Shown: piece by piece, positions 40,568-49,077 of the stretch
Layout: each line of letters starts with the position of its first letter
Numbering within the stretch: the stretch's first letter is position 1
DNA from: Rhodobacter sp. NTK016B
GTDB taxonomy: Bacteria; Pseudomonadota; Alphaproteobacteria; Rhodobacterales; Rhodobacteraceae
Length of the DNA stretch: 64,000 bases
NCBI RefSeq assembly: GCF_017303295.1
Contig: NZ_JAFKOK010000009.1
Coordinates: forward strand, 1 to 64,000
Direction: 5' to 3'
The notes under the pieces: generated by a model
What the model was told of the DNA's origin: nothing
Databases searched by the model: none
Seen by the model: only the letters and a program-made list of their open reading frames with translations
Translations under genes and position numbers: made by a program

Positions 40568-41876
40568 CCACCTCAAAACCCGCCTCCGGGCCAGCACCGA
40601 CCCGCTCGCCACCGAGGCCCTGCACGCCATCGAAGACCTGACCGATGCGCCGCTCGACTTCATCCCTGCCGCGCGCAAGGTCGAGCTGGACGAGGAAATC
40701 GGGGCAGCGCCTTCGAACGAACGCCTTCTGCGCGATCTGCGCCATGATATCCGGGCGCTTGAACGGGCCGTCCGTGTGGCGAACAAAGCCCAAAAGATGG
40801 CGCAGGAGGAAGTCGCGGTGGCGAATGGCCGGTCATCTGCGCTGATCGCGGACTATCTCCGTGCGCCACATTCCACAGCGAAAGCCGAGTGCGATGCAAG
40901 GGCGCGCGAATTCCTTGCCGGGAATGGCGATCCTTGGATTGTGGCTCTTGAAGCCCGCGCCACCGCCGCCGAGGCCCAGCTTGCCGCCGCTATGGAAGGG
41001 GCGGTGAGGGTGCGCGAGTTGGTGTGGCGTGAGGATGGAAACGACAACGATCTGCACGTGGCTGATAGCGTCCTCGGCCTGTATTTCATTCGGTTCGACC
41101 CTCGCGCCAATGACGACACCGCATGGATGCTTTTCCTGTCAGGCAAATGGGTTTGTTTCGGGACCATCGAAGCCGCCAAAGCCGCCGCGCAGGCCGACTA
41201 CGAGCGCCGCATCCTCGCCGCCCTCGAACCCAACCCCGCCGCGCTGGCCAACGATGCCGCATGGCTGATCGACCTGATCGGGGATCTTGGCCGGGCCGCG
41301 TTCGACATTGCCGACAACATGGAGGAGGAGGCAGAGACTGGGGTGCTCACCGCGTGGCGTCCCTCTTTCGATGCCTTGTCCGCTGTGTTGGGCCAGATCG
41401 AAGAGAAGACACCCGATCAGGACGGACACGGCAATTACTTGGGGATCGGCGCGCGCCTGCAATCTGCGCTTAGGGTGGTTCTCCCTAACCAGCCGCAGGC
41501 CGAGCGTGACGCCCTGATCGCGGCGACGTTGGAGAGGGCGATTGGTGTAATGGAGGATCAGGTACGCGCCTCAAAAGCCAAAATGAACGAAGCTAGGTTG
41601 CTGGGTTCAGGTTCGCGCGAGTGGGCTATGATTTCCGCTCACCTTGAGCAGTCGCTTGACTACATCCGCGCCCTCGCCACCCAGCCCCAGACCGACGCCC
41701 TCGCAGCCCGTGACAGGGCCAAGATGGTCGAGGGGATGCGGATCGCTGCTGGCATCGCGTTTGACAGGCGCGGAACCCAGAGCGGCGATACATGGGATGC
41801 AGGATGGTATCAGGCCTGCGCGACAGTGCGCCACGAAATTCTCGACGCAGCTGAGAAGGAGGCCGGGGATGCGTGA
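40560..41876 (+). CDS. Large hypothetical phage protein with coiled coils
   Basis: A 438-residue acidic protein. Residues about 50-100 and 125-145 are helical (IRALERAVRVANKAQKM, EARATAAEAQLAAAME). A beta-type segment lies near 155-190 (LGLYFIRFDPRANDD) with WMLFLSGKWVCFGTIEAAKA, and the C-terminal half is again helical. It resembles composite ead/Ea22-like early proteins that mix short modules. Function unknown. It is the largest gene in the rightward operon after the integrase region. Confidence 0.62.
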   Translation: MLDHLKTRLRASTDPLATEALHAIEDLTDAPLDFIPAARKVELDEEIGAAPSNERLLRDLRHDIRALERAVRVANKAQKMAQEEVAVANGRSSALIADYLRAPHSTAKAECDARAREFLAGNGDPWIVALEARATAAEAQLAAAMEGAVRVRELVWREDGNDNDLHVADSVLGLYFIRFDPRANDDTAWMLFLSGKWVCFGTIEAAKAAAQADYERRILAALEPNPAALANDAAWLIDLIGDLGRAAFDIADNMEEEAETGVLTAWRPSFDALSAVLGQIEEKTPDQDGHGNYLGIGARLQSALRVVLPNQPQAERDALIAATLERAIGVMEDQVRASKAKMNEARLLGSGSREWAMISAHLEQSLDYIRALATQPQTDALAARDRAKMVEGMRIAAGIAFDRRGTQSGDTWDAGWYQACATVRHEILDAAEKEAGDA

Positions 41877-42036
41877 CCAGCAATACATCGACGGGCGCCG
41901 CAACGGGGTGAAAGCCTGCATCGCATGGCTTCACAAGCGCGCCGATGAAATGAACGACCCGCACGCGAAAGCGATCCTGAACTCGGCGGCTTTCGGAATG
42001 GGTGTGGACATGAAGAAAGAGGCCGGGGATGACTGA
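41869..42036 (+). CDS. Small hypothetical phage protein
   Basis: A 55-residue protein (RDQQYIDGRRNGVKACIAWL, then MNDPHAKAILNSAAFGMG) starting 8 bases before the previous stop. The C-terminal KKEAGDD repeats the ending of the preceding protein, suggesting a local duplication of the gene-end sequence. Unknown function. Confidence 0.6.
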   Translation: MRDQQYIDGRRNGVKACIAWLHKRADEMNDPHAKAILNSAAFGMGVDMKKEAGDD

Positions 42037-42400
42037 GGCACCGCGCGAGATCTGGGCCACCGTCAACGGGGTCCGCACGACGATGCCCGGGAAGTGCACG
42101 GTCGAGATTGGCGGCTGGGAAGCTGCGCCGAAGGGCTCGCCGCGCGAGGTCCGCTACATCCGCGCCGATCTGGTGCAGGAGCTGATCGAGGCGCTGACCG
42201 AATGCACCGAGATCACTCACAAAGCCTACGTCTCTGCGACGATGGAGGCCGTGAACGCCGGGCCACATCACCCGGTCGCAAAGCAGATGGACGTATGGCG
42301 CGCTCGATGCATGAGAGCGGAGGAGATGGCCCGCGCCGCCCTGCGCAAGATCGGGGCCGCCCGCGCCAGCATCACCAAGGAGGGCCTTGACGATGGGTAG
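42029..42400 (+). CDS. Hypothetical phage protein
   Basis: A 123-residue protein. The first 50 residues are beta-type (EIWATVNGVRTTMPGK, then REVRYIRADLVQELIEAL), and the rest is helical (ARCMRAEEMARAALRKIGAA). The N-terminal part resembles the short 'YIRADL' modules common in phage Ea/eaa-type early proteins. Unknown function. Confidence 0.6.
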   Translation: MTEAPREIWATVNGVRTTMPGKCTVEIGGWEAAPKGSPREVRYIRADLVQELIEALTECTEITHKAYVSATMEAVNAGPHHPVAKQMDVWRARCMRAEEMARAALRKIGAARASITKEGLDDG

Positions 42401-42731
42401 AATGCTCTGGACCATGAAGGACGCCGAGCGCGAGACAGGTCTTCCCGCCGCTGCCTTCCAGAAGGTAGCGGAGGAAAAGGGCCTTCTGATCCGTGCGGGG
42501 CGTTACCCGCGATTCGACCCCGACGACCTCAAGGAGCTTTGGAAGCGATGCCAAGACCGTCCAAAGGCGCGCGCCTATACCGGCGAAAAGACACCGGACA
42601 ATTCAGCATCCTCGACGGGAAGGTCGAGCGTCGAACGGGCACGGCAAGCCGCGAAGAAGCTGAAGCAGCGCTCGCAGAATACATCCGCGACCGGGGGCGC
42701 CCAAGTGGTCCCGTTGACCAAGACAAGCTGA
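42393..42731 (+). CDS. Excisionase/AlpA-like HTH protein overlapping the integrase
   Basis: A 112-residue protein. Residues about 3-50 look like an excisionase-type winged helix (WTMKDAERETGLPAAAFQKV, then KGLLIRAGRYPRFDPDDLKEL). The last 60 residues are Ser/Lys/Arg-rich and lie in a frame that overlaps the integrase gene by 184 bases. It probably controls integration direction. The long overlap is unusual and may be an extended tail gained by loss of an earlier stop. Confidence 0.62.
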   Translation: MGRMLWTMKDAERETGLPAAAFQKVAEEKGLLIRAGRYPRFDPDDLKELWKRCQDRPKARAYTGEKTPDNSASSTGRSSVERARQAAKKLKQRSQNTSATGGAQVVPLTKTS

Positions 42732-43594
42732 AGATCGCGGACGTGCTGGCAATCTACCTCGAAGAACACGCCCCGCATACCGCCGACCCCTTGCGGATCG
42801 CCTATGCCGTGGATGCGCTTCTGCCGTTCTGGGGTGAGCTGAATGTCTCAGCCATCACCAAGAACACATGCCGCCGGTATGCCGCGACCCGATTCCGCAA
42901 GGATCGGAACGGGCAACGCCACCAGATCGGGGACGGCACGATTCGGCGTGAGCTTGGCGCGCTGGGGGCCGCACTCCGGTACTGCGTGGGTGAAGGGAGG
43001 CTTCTGACCGCGCCGCTCGTGCATATGCCAGAGAAACCGGCACCGAAAGAGCGTTGGCTGACACGGGCAGAGGCGGCGGCGCTTCTGCGGGCCGCGCGCA
43101 GCAGCCGCCACCTCGCCTACTTCATCCTGATCGGTCTCTACACCGGGACACGGAAGGAGGCGATTCTGTCGATGGCCTTCCGGCCCAACACCAAGGGCGG
43201 CTGGATCGACTGCGAAAGCGGGGTGATGTACCGCGCCGCCGAAGACATGCGGAAGACCAAGAAGCGGCGGCCGCCAGTCAGGATGCCGCGAAAGCTGCTC
43301 GGCCACATGCGGAGGCTCGAGAATTCCGGTCAGCGCTGGCCTGTCCAATTCCAGGGCGTCAGTGTCGCCAGCGTCAAGACCGCGTGGCGCCGTGCCTGCA
43401 AGGACGCCGGGCTGGAAGGGGTGACGCCGCACACGCTGCGCCATACGGCGATCACATGGGCGATGCAGCGCGGTGTTCCGCTGTCCGATGCGGCGGGCTT
43501 CTTCGGGGTGACGGTCGAGGTGTTGGAGAGGGTCTATTTCCACCATCACCCGGACTTTCAAGCCGCCACCGCAGAAGCGATGAACAGGGCTTGA
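42548..43594 (+). CDS. int: Tyrosine-type phage integrase
   Basis: A 348-residue site-specific recombinase from ATG 42548 (a TTG at 42539 is also in frame). A short AT-hook-like basic N-terminus precedes a SAM-like core-binding domain (residues about 60-165). The catalytic domain shows Arg202 in LYTGTRKEA, His296-Thr-Leu-Arg299, and the nucleophile Tyr330 in LERVYFHHHP. It should recombine attP with the tRNA-Pro 3' end 45 bases downstream of its stop. Marks the right end of the prophage. Confidence 0.92.
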   Translation: MPRPSKGARLYRRKDTGQFSILDGKVERRTGTASREEAEAALAEYIRDRGRPSGPVDQDKLKIADVLAIYLEEHAPHTADPLRIAYAVDALLPFWGELNVSAITKNTCRRYAATRFRKDRNGQRHQIGDGTIRRELGALGAALRYCVGEGRLLTAPLVHMPEKPAPKERWLTRAEAAALLRAARSSRHLAYFILIGLYTGTRKEAILSMAFRPNTKGGWIDCESGVMYRAAEDMRKTKKRRPPVRMPRKLLGHMRRLENSGQRWPVQFQGVSVASVKTAWRRACKDAGLEGVTPHTLRHTAITWAMQRGVPLSDAAGFFGVTVEVLERVYFHHHPDFQAATAEAMNRA

Positions 43595-43638
43595 AATGGG
43601 GGTTTCTTGCGGGTTTCTTGGCAATGCGCAGCAATATT

Positions 43639-43673
43639 TGGTCGGAGTGAGAGGATTCGAACCTCCGGCCCCT
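43639..43673. other. Probable prophage attachment site (att) at the tRNA 3' end
   Basis: The integrase gene ends 45 bases from the 3' end of the tRNA-Pro gene, which includes the T-arm. Phages of this type use that part of a tRNA gene as core. Two GGGTTTCTTG repeats at 43603-43622 could be arm-type sites. The core limits cannot be set without the left junction, which lies outside the window. Confidence 0.45.
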
Positions 43674-43715
43674 GCCTCCCGAAGACAGTGCTCTACCAAG
43701 CTGAGCTACACTCCG
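43639..43715 (-). tRNA. tRNA-Pro (anticodon CGG)
   Basis: A 77-base cloverleaf with encoded CCA. The acceptor arm CGGAGTG (43709-43715) pairs with CACTCCG (43643-43649). The anticodon stem CTGTC/GGCAG encloses the loop TTCGGGA, giving CGG for CCG proline codons. The T-arm has GGTTCGAATCC. It is the likely integration target of the prophage and remains complete. Confidence 0.95.
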
Positions 43716-43771
43716 ACCGTGGGCGCGGATTACCTTGCCCGCGCGGCCTTTGCAAGAGGCGAAAACAGCCT

Positions 43772-44791
43772 TTATGCCGCCGCCTGCTCATGCGGCGGCG
43801 CGGCGCCCTCTTCCGGCTCGGTCTGCAGCTCTTCCATCAGCATCGGCGCGGGCGCGGCGACCGATTCCCCGCGCAGCCGGGTCTGCAGAACCGGCTGGTT
43901 CTCGGACACGTTGCGCCGCGATTCCCGGAACACGATGTAGAGGCCCGAGGCGACGATCAGCCCGGCGCCGACAATCGTCCATAAGTCGGGCGATTCGCCG
44001 AACAACACCGCGCCGAACAACGTGGCCCAGATGATCTGCGAATATTGCATCGGCGCAACCAGAGCCGCCTCCGAGCGACGATAAGCGCCGATCGACAGCA
44101 GCATCGCGGCGAAGGCGAGCGCGGCCACCACAACCACCATCGCCAGATGCGGCAATTCTATGGGCACATAGACCACCGGCAACAGGCACGCCATGACCCC
44201 GACATTGGCCAGCATCGGATACAAAAGCAGCACCGCAGACCGCTCATCCGCGCCGATCTTGCGCACGATGACACTGTTGAGCGCGGCCAGCGCTGCCGCG
44301 CCCAGAGCCGCCAGATGCCCCAGCCCCAGCTCGGTTCCGCCGGGCCTGAGCACGACGATCACGCCCAGAAGCCCGACGATCACCGCCGCACCACGATGCA
44401 GCCCCACCTTTTCGCCCAGAAGCGGAATAGACAGCAGCGTGATCAGCAGCGGCGAGGCGAAAAGCATCGCGTAAACCTGAGCCAGCGGCAACGTGGTGAA
44501 GGCATAGAACGCGCCCCCGGCCGAGGCCACGACACAGAATGTCCGCGTCAGCGACCAATAGGGATGCACCGCCCGCAGCGTCCCCGGTTCGGGATCACGG
44601 ATCAGCATCAGCACCAGAAAGGGAAAGCTCAGCAACCCCATGAAAAACATGATCTGAAAGACCGAATAGCTTTCGCCCAGAATCCGGATCAGCACGTCAT
44701 GCGTGGCATAGAGCGCGAAACTCAGCAGCGCCATCAGCGGTCCCACAGGACCGGCGGCGCGGGCGGAAAAAGAAGTCTCGGTCTGGGTCAT
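43772..44791 (-). CDS. EamA/RhaT-family (DMT superfamily) transporter
   Basis: A 339-residue inner-membrane protein from ATG 44791. It has about ten hydrophobic helices in two EamA-type halves (LLSFALYATHDVLIRIL near 20, then LAQVYAMLFASPLLI, then ATLFGAVLFGESPDL near 280). A Pro/Glu-rich cytoplasmic C-terminal tail of 45 residues is longer than usual. These transporters export metabolites, but the substrate cannot be told. First host gene beyond the tRNA. Confidence 0.85.
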   Translation of the reverse strand: MTQTETSFSARAAGPVGPLMALLSFALYATHDVLIRILGESYSVFQIMFFMGLLSFPFLVLMLIRDPEPGTLRAVHPYWSLTRTFCVVASAGGAFYAFTTLPLAQVYAMLFASPLLITLLSIPLLGEKVGLHRGAAVIVGLLGVIVVLRPGGTELGLGHLAALGAAALAALNSVIVRKIGADERSAVLLLYPMLANVGVMACLLPVVYVPIELPHLAMVVVVAALAFAAMLLSIGAYRRSEAALVAPMQYSQIIWATLFGAVLFGESPDLWTIVGAGLIVASGLYIVFRESRRNVSENQPVLQTRLRGESVAAPAPMLMEELQTEPEEGAAPPHEQAAA

Positions 44792-44924
44792 GTCTGGGTC
44801 CCGTTGCTGTCTCTTCCGATCAAGCCTAGGGCGATGCTGCAATGCGGCAACCTTTGCGCCGGCCTGTCGGAGCCCCGTATCCCCGATCGCCCCTCATTCC
44901 CCCCACAGAGCCGCGAGGCGCATA

Positions 44925-44949
44925 AGAAAAGGGCGCCTCGCGGGCGCCC
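44925..44949 (-). terminator. Terminator downstream of pheT
   Basis: On the minus strand a GGGCGCC/GGCGCCC stem (44931-44937 with 44943-44949, five-base loop) is followed by TTTTCTT. It lies 110 bases beyond the pheT stop, after a GC-rich palindromic element. Confidence 0.75.
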
Positions 44950-44962
44950 CTCTTTAATCCAC

Positions 44963-45030
44963 AAATATCCTCCAGGGGGTTCCGGGGGATGGAAAATCCC
45001 CCGCGGGGCCGAGGGGGCTCGATGCCCCCG
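44963..45030. repeat. GC-rich palindromic intergenic element, copy 1
   Basis: The sequence AAATATCCTCC followed by G-rich tracts and nested hairpins (44984-44990 with 44996-45002; GAGGGGGC with GCCCCC near 45011-45030) matches the elements at 49.76-49.89 kb. Such blocks lie between genes in many Rhodobacterales. Confidence 0.6.
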
Positions 45031-45061
45031 AGGGCCCGCCCCACGCGCCACTGCAATCGGC

Positions 45062-47479
45062 TCAGCCGCGCAGAACGCCGCCGGTGGCCTTGCCCACCTT
45101 GTCGACGATCTTGGCAGAAACCGCCTCGATATCCTTCTCGGTCAGCGTCTTGCCCTGCGGTTGCAGGCGCACGCTGATGGCCAGCGATTTCTTGCCCGCG
45201 CCCATCTGGCTTTCGGCTTTCTCGCCCGAGAATTCGTCGAACACGCGAACCGAGTCGATCAGGCCCTTGTCGGCGCCCTGTGCGGCGTTGGTCACCGCCA
45301 GCGCCTCGACGCCCTTGTCGACGACGAACGCGAAGTCGCGCTCGACCGCCTGCAGGTCGTTGAGCACCAGAGCCGCGCGCGTCGCGCCCGATTTCTTAGG
45401 CATCGGCGCTGCAGCCAGCGGCAGCGTAAAGGCCACCGCCGCGCCCTTGATCCCGTAGGCTTTCAGCACCTTGGGGTGCACCTCGCCGAACGTGGCCAGC
45501 GCGTTCTTGCCCAGCGTCAGACGCCCGGCGCGGCCCGGATGGAACCACCCGGCCACGTTGCGGTCGCTCTGGGTCTTCGCGGGCGCTCCGATCGCCGCCA
45601 GCACCGCCTCGGCATCGCCTTTGGCGTCGAACAGATCGACCGCGCGGCGGGCATGGTGCGGATCGCGCGGGACATTGGCGCCGACCAGAAGGCCGGTGGC
45701 CTGGATCTGCTGCTCGCCCGGCTCGCCGCCATGGAAGACCGGCCCCAGTTCGAACAGCGCCAGATCCATGAAGCCGCGCGCCTGATTGCGGGCGGCCGCC
45801 TGCAGCAGGCCCGGCAGCAGGTCGGGGCGCATATGCGTCATCTCGCTGGAAATCGGGTTTTCCAGCTTCACCGCGTCATCGCCGCCGCCGAACAGCGCGG
45901 CCGAGGCGCTGTCGATGAAGGAATAGGTCACGCATTCATGGTAGCCCAGCGAGGCCAGCGTGCGCCGCATCAGCCGCTCGCGCTTTTGCAGCGGCGTCAG
46001 GATCGGCTCGGGCACGCCCGTTTGCGGCCGCGCCATCGGCTTGCCTTCCAGCTTGGTCAGCGAGGCGACGCGCGCCACCTCTTCGACCAGATCGGCATCG
46101 CCCAGCACGTCGGGCCGCCAGCTGGGCGGTGTCGCCTTGTCGCCGTCCAGCACGAAGCCGAGAGCGTCCAGAATGCGCCTCTGCTCGGCCTCGGGGATAT
46201 CCATCCCCACAAGGCTGGAACACCGCGCCGCATCGAAACGGTATTGCCGCGTCGTGTCGGGCACCGCGCCGTCCGTCACCACCTCGGACGCCTCGCCACC
46301 GCACAGATCAAGGATCATCCGCGTGGCCAGTTCCAGCCCCGGCAGGGTGAATTCGGGGTCCACGCCCCGCTCGAAGCGATAGCGCGCATCCGAGTTGATC
46401 TTCAGCGCCCGCCCGGCCGAGGCCACGGTGATCGGGTCCCAATAGGCGCTTTCAAGGAACACGTCGGTGGTCTCGTCGGTGCAGCCCGAATGCTCGCCGC
46501 CCATGATACCGGCGATGCTTTCGACGCCCGTGGCATCGGAAATCGCCATCATCCCCGGCTGCAGGCGGTAATCCTTGCCATCGAGCGCAAGGATCTCTTC
46601 CCCGCCCTCAGCCGGATGGATGCGCAGCGTGCCGCCCGCGACCTTGGCGACATCGAAGACGTGCAGCGGACGGTTCAACCCGATGGTGAAGAAGTTCGTC
46701 ACATCGACCAGCGCCGAGATCGGACGCAGCCCCACCGCCACCAGCCGCTGCTGCAGCCATTTCGGCGACGGGCCGTTCTTCACGCCCCGGATCACCCGCC
46801 CGGCGAAGACCGGACAGCCCTTGTCCTTCAGCGCCGGGTCGATGCTGACCGACACCGGGCTGGGGAAACCACCCGCGACCGGCACCACGTCGAGCGCCTT
46901 CAAGGCACCCAGACCGCGCGCTGCCAGATCGCGCGCGATGCCGCGCACGCCCAGCGCATCGGGACGGTTGGGGGTAATCTTGATATAGATCATCGGGTCG
47001 TTGAGACCCGCGTAATCGATATAGCGCATGCCCAGCGGCGCGTCGGACGGCAGCTCGATGATGCCGTCGTGATCTTCCGACAGCTCCAGCTCGCGCTCGG
47101 AACACATCATGCCGTTCGACGCCTGCCCCCGGATCACGCCCGGCTTCAGGTCCACGCCCGTGCCCGGAATATGCGTGCCCACCGGCGCAAACACCCCGAC
47201 AAGGCCGGTCTTGGCATTGGGCGCCCCGCAGACGACCTGCACCTCTTCGACGGCACCGCCGGGGCCGTCCATGACCTCGACCCGGCACAGGTTCAGCTTG
47301 TCGGCATCGGGATGCTTCACCGCTTCGGCGATGCGCGCGATGCGAAACGCGCCCAGAGTGGCGGCGGGATCGGCCACCTCCTCGACTTCGAGGCCCAGAT
47401 CGGTCAACGCCTCGACGATCTCGTCGAGCGTGGCCTCGGTTTCCAGGTGCTCCTTGAGCCAGGACAGGGTGAATTTCAT
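45062..47479 (-). CDS. pheT: Phenylalanine-tRNA ligase beta subunit
   Basis: An 805-residue protein of standard bacterial length. The N-terminal tRNA-binding (EMAP-like) domain covers residues about 39-150 (HPDADKLNLCRVEV, then ASNGMMCSERELE). The B3/B4 editing region, B5 domain and catalytic-like core follow, and the C-terminus has the ferredoxin-fold anticodon-binding domain (ERDFAFVVDKG, then RLQPQGKTLTEKDIE). It works with PheS to charge tRNA-Phe. pheS is not adjacent in this window, unlike the common pheST operon. The start has only a weak ribosome site. Confidence 0.97.
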   Translation of the reverse strand: MKFTLSWLKEHLETEATLDEIVEALTDLGLEVEEVADPAATLGAFRIARIAEAVKHPDADKLNLCRVEVMDGPGGAVEEVQVVCGAPNAKTGLVGVFAPVGTHIPGTGVDLKPGVIRGQASNGMMCSERELELSEDHDGIIELPSDAPLGMRYIDYAGLNDPMIYIKITPNRPDALGVRGIARDLAARGLGALKALDVVPVAGGFPSPVSVSIDPALKDKGCPVFAGRVIRGVKNGPSPKWLQQRLVAVGLRPISALVDVTNFFTIGLNRPLHVFDVAKVAGGTLRIHPAEGGEEILALDGKDYRLQPGMMAISDATGVESIAGIMGGEHSGCTDETTDVFLESAYWDPITVASAGRALKINSDARYRFERGVDPEFTLPGLELATRMILDLCGGEASEVVTDGAVPDTTRQYRFDAARCSSLVGMDIPEAEQRRILDALGFVLDGDKATPPSWRPDVLGDADLVEEVARVASLTKLEGKPMARPQTGVPEPILTPLQKRERLMRRTLASLGYHECVTYSFIDSASAALFGGGDDAVKLENPISSEMTHMRPDLLPGLLQAAARNQARGFMDLALFELGPVFHGGEPGEQQIQATGLLVGANVPRDPHHARRAVDLFDAKGDAEAVLAAIGAPAKTQSDRNVAGWFHPGRAGRLTLGKNALATFGEVHPKVLKAYGIKGAAVAFTLPLAAAPMPKKSGATRAALVLNDLQAVERDFAFVVDKGVEALAVTNAAQGADKGLIDSVRVFDEFSGEKAESQMGAGKKSLAISVRLQPQGKTLTEKDIEAVSAKIVDKVGKATGGVLRG

Positions 47480-47714
47480 CGCCAGACCTTCGGGTTCAGA
47501 TATACGCGCGTCCTGTTAGCCGATCCCACGGGATAAGGAAAGCCGAACCACCGGCGCCTTGGCTTCGCGTGCGCGGGTCCGCCTTGCACGCACGCCCAAA
47601 CCTGCCAGCCGCATTTGCCGCTTGGCAGCCGCGCCCGTTTGCAGCAGTGTTAACCTTAATGCGGCGTCTGGTTTCCTGCGCCCTGCCCCGCCAGCACCCG
47701 GAGGCCCGCCCGCC

Positions 47715-48098
47715 GTGAAACACCCCGCCGTCCCGATCATCGTGGCCGCCCTGTGGATCGTCATCAGCGAATTCGTCCGCAACGAATTCCTGCTTAAATC
47801 CTACTGGGAACGGCATTATTCGGATATGGGGCTGGCCTTCCCCGACGCGGCGCTGAACGGCGCGACCTGGGCGCTGTGGTCGCTCTGCCTGTCGGTGCTT
47901 TTGTGGATGCTGCTCAAACGCTTCGCGCTGATCGAAGGCATCGGCGTCGCGTGGTTTGCGGGTTTCCTGATGATGTGGGTGGTGACCGGCAATCTGGGCG
48001 TCCTGCCCTTCGCGCTCTTGCTCTACGCGGTGCCGCTCAGCCTGCTCGAAGTCGCGGGCGCGGCGCTGATCCAGCATTTCTGGCCGCGCGAGCGCTAG
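47715..48098 (+). CDS. Small integral membrane protein
   Basis: A 127-residue protein starting with GTG 47715 after GGAGG. It has three or four hydrophobic helices (AVPIIVAALWIVISEFVRN, WALWSLCLSVLLWML, GVAWFAGFLMMWVV, LPFALLLYAVPLSLLEV). It resembles small uncharacterised membrane proteins of alphaproteobacteria. Divergent from pheT and followed by a shared terminator. Function unknown. Confidence 0.75.
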   Translation: MKHPAVPIIVAALWIVISEFVRNEFLLKSYWERHYSDMGLAFPDAALNGATWALWSLCLSVLLWMLLKRFALIEGIGVAWFAGFLMMWVVTGNLGVLPFALLLYAVPLSLLEVAGAALIQHFWPRER

Positions 48099-48110
48099 GC
48101 ACAACGCAAA

Positions 48111-48138
48111 AGGCGCGCCCCGCAGGGCGCGCCTTTCT
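48111..48138. terminator. Bidirectional terminator between convergent genes
   Basis: A perfect nine-pair stem AGGCGCGCC (48111-48119) with GGCGCGCCT (48126-48134), followed by TTTCT on the plus side and preceded by AAAA, gives T-rich tails in both directions. It separates the small membrane protein gene from trcR. Confidence 0.85.
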
Positions 48139-48155
48139 AATTTCGGGGAAACCGA

Positions 48156-48938
48156 TCAGCGACGGGGATCGTCGCTGTCCTCGTCCTCGTCATCCTTCTC
48201 GGCATCGGGAAGGTTGAAGAAGCTGTCCGCGTTCGAATAATCGCGCGCCGAGGCCGCTTCTTCCTCGTCTTCCGCGTCCTTGCTACCGCCCAGCGTGAAG
48301 GTCTCCAGCCCGGCAATATTGCGCGGCAGACGGGGCTCGGGCTCCATCTCCAGCGACTGCTCGGTCGAGACCAGCTTGCGACGCTCGTCATCGGTCATGA
48401 CCGAGCCCTCGGCAGCCTTCTTGGCGGCGGCCTTCTGGACCTCGCTGTCCAGCTCCGACTGGCGGCACAGGCCCAGCGCGACCGGGTCGATCGGCTGGAT
48501 GTTCTGGATGTTCCAGTGCGTCCGCTCGCGGATCGCCTGAATCGACGGGTTGGTCGTGCCCACCAGCTTGCGGATCTGCGCATCGGCCAGCTCGGGGTGG
48601 AACTTGACCAGCCAAAGAATCGCGGCGGGACGGTCCTGACGCTTGGACAGCGGCGTATAGCGCGGGCCCCGGCGCTTTTCCTCACCGACCGAGGCCGGGT
48701 TGAATTTCAGCTTCAGCTTGTAGAGCGGATCGGCCTCGCCCTTCTTTATCTCGACTTCCTCGAGCTGGTTATGCGCGATCGGGTCGAAACCCTTCACGCC
48801 GGTCGCCACATCGCCATCGGCGATGCCCTGCACCTCGAGCTCGTGAAGACCGCAGAAATCCGCCACCTGTTTGAAGGTCAGCGTGGTATTGTCAACGAGC
48901 CAGACGGCGGTCGCCTTGGCCATCAGGGGTTTTGCCAT
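48156..48938 (-). CDS. trcR: Cell-cycle transcriptional regulator TrcR (DUF1013)
   Basis: A 260-residue protein from ATG 48938 after AAGGA. It matches DUF1013 closely: MAKPLMAKATAVWLVDN, LTFKQVADFCGLHELEVQGI (a helix-turn-helix-like part), RPAAILWLVKFHPELADAQ and RERTHWNIQNIQPIDPVALG. The C-terminal 80 residues are acidic and disordered. Family members act as RNA-polymerase-associated regulators in alphaproteobacteria. Strong marker of the host group. Confidence 0.92.
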   Translation of the reverse strand: MAKPLMAKATAVWLVDNTTLTFKQVADFCGLHELEVQGIADGDVATGVKGFDPIAHNQLEEVEIKKGEADPLYKLKLKFNPASVGEEKRRGPRYTPLSKRQDRPAAILWLVKFHPELADAQIRKLVGTTNPSIQAIRERTHWNIQNIQPIDPVALGLCRQSELDSEVQKAAAKKAAEGSVMTDDERRKLVSTEQSLEMEPEPRLPRNIAGLETFTLGGSKDAEDEEEAASARDYSNADSFFNLPDAEKDDEDEDSDDPRR

Positions 48939-49077
48939 CGTCAATCGTCCTTCAACCTGCGAGAACCGCATGGCGCGGCGCTCGCCGGGGCGACCCGGCC
49001 ACGGCCGCGGGCCGTGCATCCTCGATTTCGGGGAATGGGCCGTATATAAGCGTGCTGCCGCCCCGAGGAAAGAGAAA

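Noticed and set aside
44045-47536. 1,163-residue plus-strand frame opposite pheT
   Set aside because: Antisense shadow of pheT and the transporter caused by high GC; no family match.
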